Assembly (NCBI RefSeq): GCF_001676385.1
Contig: NZ_LYVJ01000003.1
Location: forward strand, 124,001-188,000
Direction: 5' to 3'
Source: Stenotrophomonas maltophilia
GTDB lineage: Bacteria; Pseudomonadota; Gammaproteobacteria; Xanthomonadales; Xanthomonadaceae
DNA: 64,000 bases
Below the pieces are notes generated by a model. The model searched no databases, was not told the origin of the DNA, and saw nothing but the letters and a program-made list of their open reading frames with translations. Made by a program: the position numbers and the translations under genes. Shown one piece after another: positions 61,836 to 64,000 of this stretch (its first letter is position 1; every line of letters begins with the position of its first letter).

Positions 61836-62720
61836 ATGCCGTCCCACTTCGATGCCCGCCATGTCCGCCGCGCATTTGCCCGCGCCGCCAACAGCTACGA
61901 CGCCGCCGCCGCCCTGCAGCGCGAGGTGCAGGCACGGCTGGTGGAGTCACTGGACTACCTGGAAGCACGCAGGCCCGAAGTGGTGTTGGACATCGGCGCC
62001 GGCACCGGCCACGCCAGTGCGCTGATGAAGAAGCGCTGGCCGAAGGCGCAGGTGATCGCGCTGGACGTGGCACTGCCGATGCTGGACCAGGCCAAGCGCC
62101 AGGCCGGCTGGTGGAAGCCGTTCCAGCGCCTGTGCGCCGATGCCGCCGCGCTGCCGCTGGCCGACAACAGCGTGGACGTGATCTTCAGCAACCTGTGCCT
62201 GCAGTGGCTGGACGACCTGCCGGCCGTGTTCGCCGGGTTCCGCCGCGTGCTCAAGCCCGGTGGCCTGCTGCTGTGCTCGACGTTCGGCCCCGAGACGCTG
62301 GTCGAACTCAACGAAGCCTTCGCCGTCGCCGACGATCGTCCGCACGTGAGCCGCTTCGCGCAGATCGCGCAGTTCGGCGATGCATTGATGATGGCCGGCT
62401 TCCGCGACCCGGTGCTCGACCGTGACCTGTTCACCCTCACCTACGACGACCTGCCCGCCCTGATGCGCGAGCTGCGGGCGATGGGTGCGACCAACGCCAG
62501 GGTGGACCGCCGCCACACGCTGACCGGGCGGGGCCGATTCACTGCGGCGGCGGCAGCCTACGAGCCGATGCGTCGCGCTGACGGCAAACTGCCCAGCAGC
62601 TGGGAGGTGATCTACGCCCATGCGTGGGCACCGGATCCCGGCGCCCCGATCCGCGAAGGCGGGCATGACGTGGCGTCGGTGCCGGTATCGGCGATTCCGA
62701 TCCGGCGCAAGCAGACCTGA
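61836..62720 (+). CDS. bioC: Malonyl-ACP O-methyltransferase
   Basis: The 294-aa SAM-dependent methyltransferase methylates malonyl-ACP to start pimeloyl chain synthesis. The SAM motif is LDIGAGTGHAS, followed by VIALDVALPMLDQA and DVIFSNLCLQWLDDLP. The N-terminus FDARHVRRAFARAANSYDAAA is the BioC signature. The C-terminal 25 residues are less conserved. It is 12 bases after the SDR gene and closes the operon; REP-like repeats follow. Confidence 0.94.
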   Translation: MPSHFDARHVRRAFARAANSYDAAAALQREVQARLVESLDYLEARRPEVVLDIGAGTGHASALMKKRWPKAQVIALDVALPMLDQAKRQAGWWKPFQRLCADAAALPLADNSVDVIFSNLCLQWLDDLPAVFAGFRRVLKPGGLLLCSTFGPETLVELNEAFAVADDRPHVSRFAQIAQFGDALMMAGFRDPVLDRDLFTLTYDDLPALMRELRAMGATNARVDRRHTLTGRGRFTAAAAAYEPMRRADGKLPSSWEVIYAHAWAPDPGAPIREGGHDVASVPVSAIPIRRKQT

Positions 62721-62758
62721 CCCGGTAGTGCCACGCCGTACGCCAATCGCTCTGGCAG

Positions 62759-62829
62759 GTGCCGACCTTGGTCGGCACAGTGCCGGCAGAATCGCGATCT
62801 GACAGGTAGTGCCAACCAAGATTGGCACC
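62759..62829. repeat. REP-like palindromes after bioC
   Basis: GTGCCGACC/GGTCGGCAC (62759-62778) and GTAGTGCCAACC..ATTGGCAC (62806-62828) are two variants of the GTAG-type REP family with different arm sequences (GTGCC). They lie between convergent bioC and ydcF-like genes. Confidence 0.75.
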
Positions 62830-62846
62830 CCAAACGGGCTTCCGCC

Positions 62847-63479
62847 TCAGGTGCTGGCCGGCGAACTCAGCGGCGGGCGCACGAGGTCGCGGTGGAAGAA
62901 GTAGATTTCCTGCACCAGGAAACGCCAGCTGGTGTGGAAGCTGCGGAAGCGCGTACTCGGCGTCGACGAGGCCAGCGCATCGATGCCCAGCGCCTTGCTC
63001 AGGCGCAGCGCGCGTGCCATGTGCAGCGGGTCACTGACGATGATCACCCGGTGCAGGCCGCGCTGGTCCATCAATCGCTTGGCTTCGACCAGGTTCTGCA
63101 CGGTGTTGCGCGACGCCGTCTCGATCAGGATCGCCTCGTCCGGTACCCCATGCTTGATCGCATAGCGGCGCGCCACCTGCGATTCGGAGAAGCGCGCGCC
63201 GGTGCCGCCATAGCCGCCGGTGAAGATCAGCAGCGGCGCGTATCGGGCCTCGTACAGATCCAGGCCGTGGCGGATGCGCTCTTCGAATACCGGTGACGGC
63301 TTGGCGTCGTAGGCGGCGGCCCCGAGCACGATGATGGCGTCCGCCTTCGCCGCCTGATCGCGTTCACCGACCCAGACGATCCAGGCAATCACGCCCAGCA
63401 GCCAGATCACCAGCAGGACGGACAACCGCCACAGCCAGCCCAGCAGGCCGGTGCGAGGCCGGTGCCGGTCGCGGCTCAT
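62847..63479 (-). CDS. YdcF/SanA-like DUF218 protein
   Basis: The 210-aa protein has one N-terminal membrane helix (LSVLLVIWLLGVIAWIVWV, residues 18-36) and a DUF218 domain outside it: ADAIIVLGAAAY, PLLIFTGGYGG, SESQVARRYAIKHGVP, SRNTVQNL and VIIVSDPLHMARAL. DUF218 proteins bind nucleotides (YdcF binds SAM) or act in envelope barrier function (SanA). The ATG overlaps the stop of the upstream dehydratase gene by four bases. Confidence 0.85.
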   Translation of the reverse strand: MSRDRHRPRTGLLGWLWRLSVLLVIWLLGVIAWIVWVGERDQAAKADAIIVLGAAAYDAKPSPVFEERIRHGLDLYEARYAPLLIFTGGYGGTGARFSESQVARRYAIKHGVPDEAILIETASRNTVQNLVEAKRLMDQRGLHRVIIVSDPLHMARALRLSKALGIDALASSTPSTRFRSFHTSWRFLVQEIYFFHRDLVRPPLSSPAST

Positions 63480-64000
63480 GGCGCGCCCCAGCGCAGCGCA
63501 GGCAGGTCGACATTGCCACCAGACAGCACCAGGCCCACGCGCAGGCCGGCGAAGCGCTGTGGCTGTGCCAGCACGGCAGCGAGCACGGTGGCCGACGACG
63601 GCTCGACCACCTGCTTGAGCACCTCCCACAGCAGGCGCATCGCCGCCATCGTCGCGGTGTCATCAACCACGATCACCTCGGCACCTGCCGCCTGCAGCAA
63701 CGTGAAGTTCGGCGCACCGACCAGGGTACGCAGGCCATCGCAGATCGTGTCGGGGACGAATGCGCCCTGGCGCTCCCCTGCGGCCAGCGAGCGCGCCATG
63801 TCATCGGCACCGGCGGGCTCGGCAAGCACCAGCCGCGTCTGCGGGCTGGCATGCTGCAGGGCCAGCGCGGTGCCGCTGGCCAGGCCACCGCCGCCGACCG
63901 GCACGACCAGCACGTCGAACGGGCCGTCGCTGTGCAGCAGCTCCAGCGCGGCGGTGCCCTGCCCCGCCATCACCGCCGGGTCGGTGTATGGATGGACGAG
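63476..64000 (-). CDS. PLP-dependent threonine/serine dehydratase, partial (N-terminus beyond the window)
   Basis: The visible 174 residues start within VHPYTDPAVMAGQGTAALELL and include the cofactor phosphate-binding Gly-rich VPVGGGGLASG, LVLAEPAGADD and the end VLSGGNVDLPALRW. These fit the fold-type II threonine/serine dehydratase or serine racemase family. The first half with the Schiff-base Lys is outside the window on the right. No ACT domain follows, so it would be the short, catabolic or biosynthetic-independent type. Stop at 63476 overlaps the ydcF-like gene's start. Confidence 0.88.
   Translation of the reverse strand, partial: LVHPYTDPAVMAGQGTAALELLHSDGPFDVLVVPVGGGGLASGTALALQHASPQTRLVLAEPAGADDMARSLAAGERQGAFVPDTICDGLRTLVGAPNFTLLQAAGAEVIVVDDTATMAAMRLLWEVLKQVVEPSSATVLAAVLAQPQRFAGLRVGLVLSGGNVDLPALRWGAP

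Noticed and set aside
1..64000. CRISPR arrays or prophage
   Set aside because: No regularly spaced direct repeats, cas genes, or phage structural, integrase or lysis genes were found. The repeats present are REP palindromes.

Overview
The window reads as chromosomal DNA of a Stenotrophomonas (S. maltophilia complex) or a very close Xanthomonadaceae relative. The grounds are very high GC with G/C-rich third codon positions, several TonB-dependent receptors, a comF-bioB-bioF-bioH-bioC neighbourhood typical of the family, and many short palindromic repeats of the GTAG(AGCCGAGC...GCTCGGCT) type that match the SMAG REP elements of S. maltophilia. No prophage, CRISPR array, replication origin or complete insertion sequence was seen.

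Layout. 0.1-2.2 kb: small hypothetical genes and a secreted protein of unknown family. 2.2-13.4 kb: comM followed by an RHS polymorphic-toxin locus. The RHS polypeptide is split into two adjacent genes, each with its own signal peptide. The second ends in a toxin tip that looks like a permuted NlpC/P60 cysteine hydrolase and is followed, with a 4-base overlap, by a lipoprotein that is probably its immunity protein. Downstream lie a displaced second tip with a frameshifted membrane immunity gene, a 386-bp copy of the RHS region wedged between a regulator fragment and the start of a transposase gene, and a paralogue of the secreted protein found before comM. Coding in the two tip modules is visibly less GC-rich than the surroundings.

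13.3-34.7 kb: housekeeping and accessory genes. They include a TonB receptor, a HAD phosphatase, ExoD, a sorbosone-dehydrogenase-like lipoprotein, a kexin-like S8 protease coupled to a small I9-like secreted protein, a Tat-exported class V aminotransferase coupled to a TonB receptor with a divergent AraC/GyrI regulator, an alpha/beta hydrolase, a VOC protein, an M3 peptidase/TPM-domain pair, a YiiX-like cysteine hydrolase and a 50-residue glutamine-rich protein. 35.0-38.8 kb: atoE, ubiA, tRNA-Arg(CCG) and a degenerate VapB45/VapC45-like toxin-antitoxin pair.

38.9-54.4 kb is a complete-looking GalNAc scavenging locus. On the minus strand are a secreted GH31 enzyme, a TonB receptor and a Tat-exported GH109 enzyme. 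Divergent on the plus strand are agaS, a ROK kinase (AgaK-like), agaZ, agaR, an agaA/nagA-type deacetylase and a sugar-porter MFS carrier. The divergent control region holds nine CTTTC/GAAAG pentamers, the known AgaR recognition element, and one sits inside a good sigma70 promoter. The logic would be: release alpha-GalNAc from glycans, import across both membranes, phosphorylate, deacetylate, deaminate/isomerise, and pass the product to tagatose-phosphate metabolism, all repressed by AgaR. The catalytic aldolase AgaY is not in the window.

54.5-64 kb: two envelope genes, comF, a ClC-type chloride/proton antiporter, then the biotin operon bioB-bioF-bioH-SDR-bioC behind a clear BirA-type operator. 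The SDR in the operon lacks the usual YxxxK catalytic motif. The window ends in a ydcF-like gene and a threonine/serine dehydratase gene that runs off the right edge.
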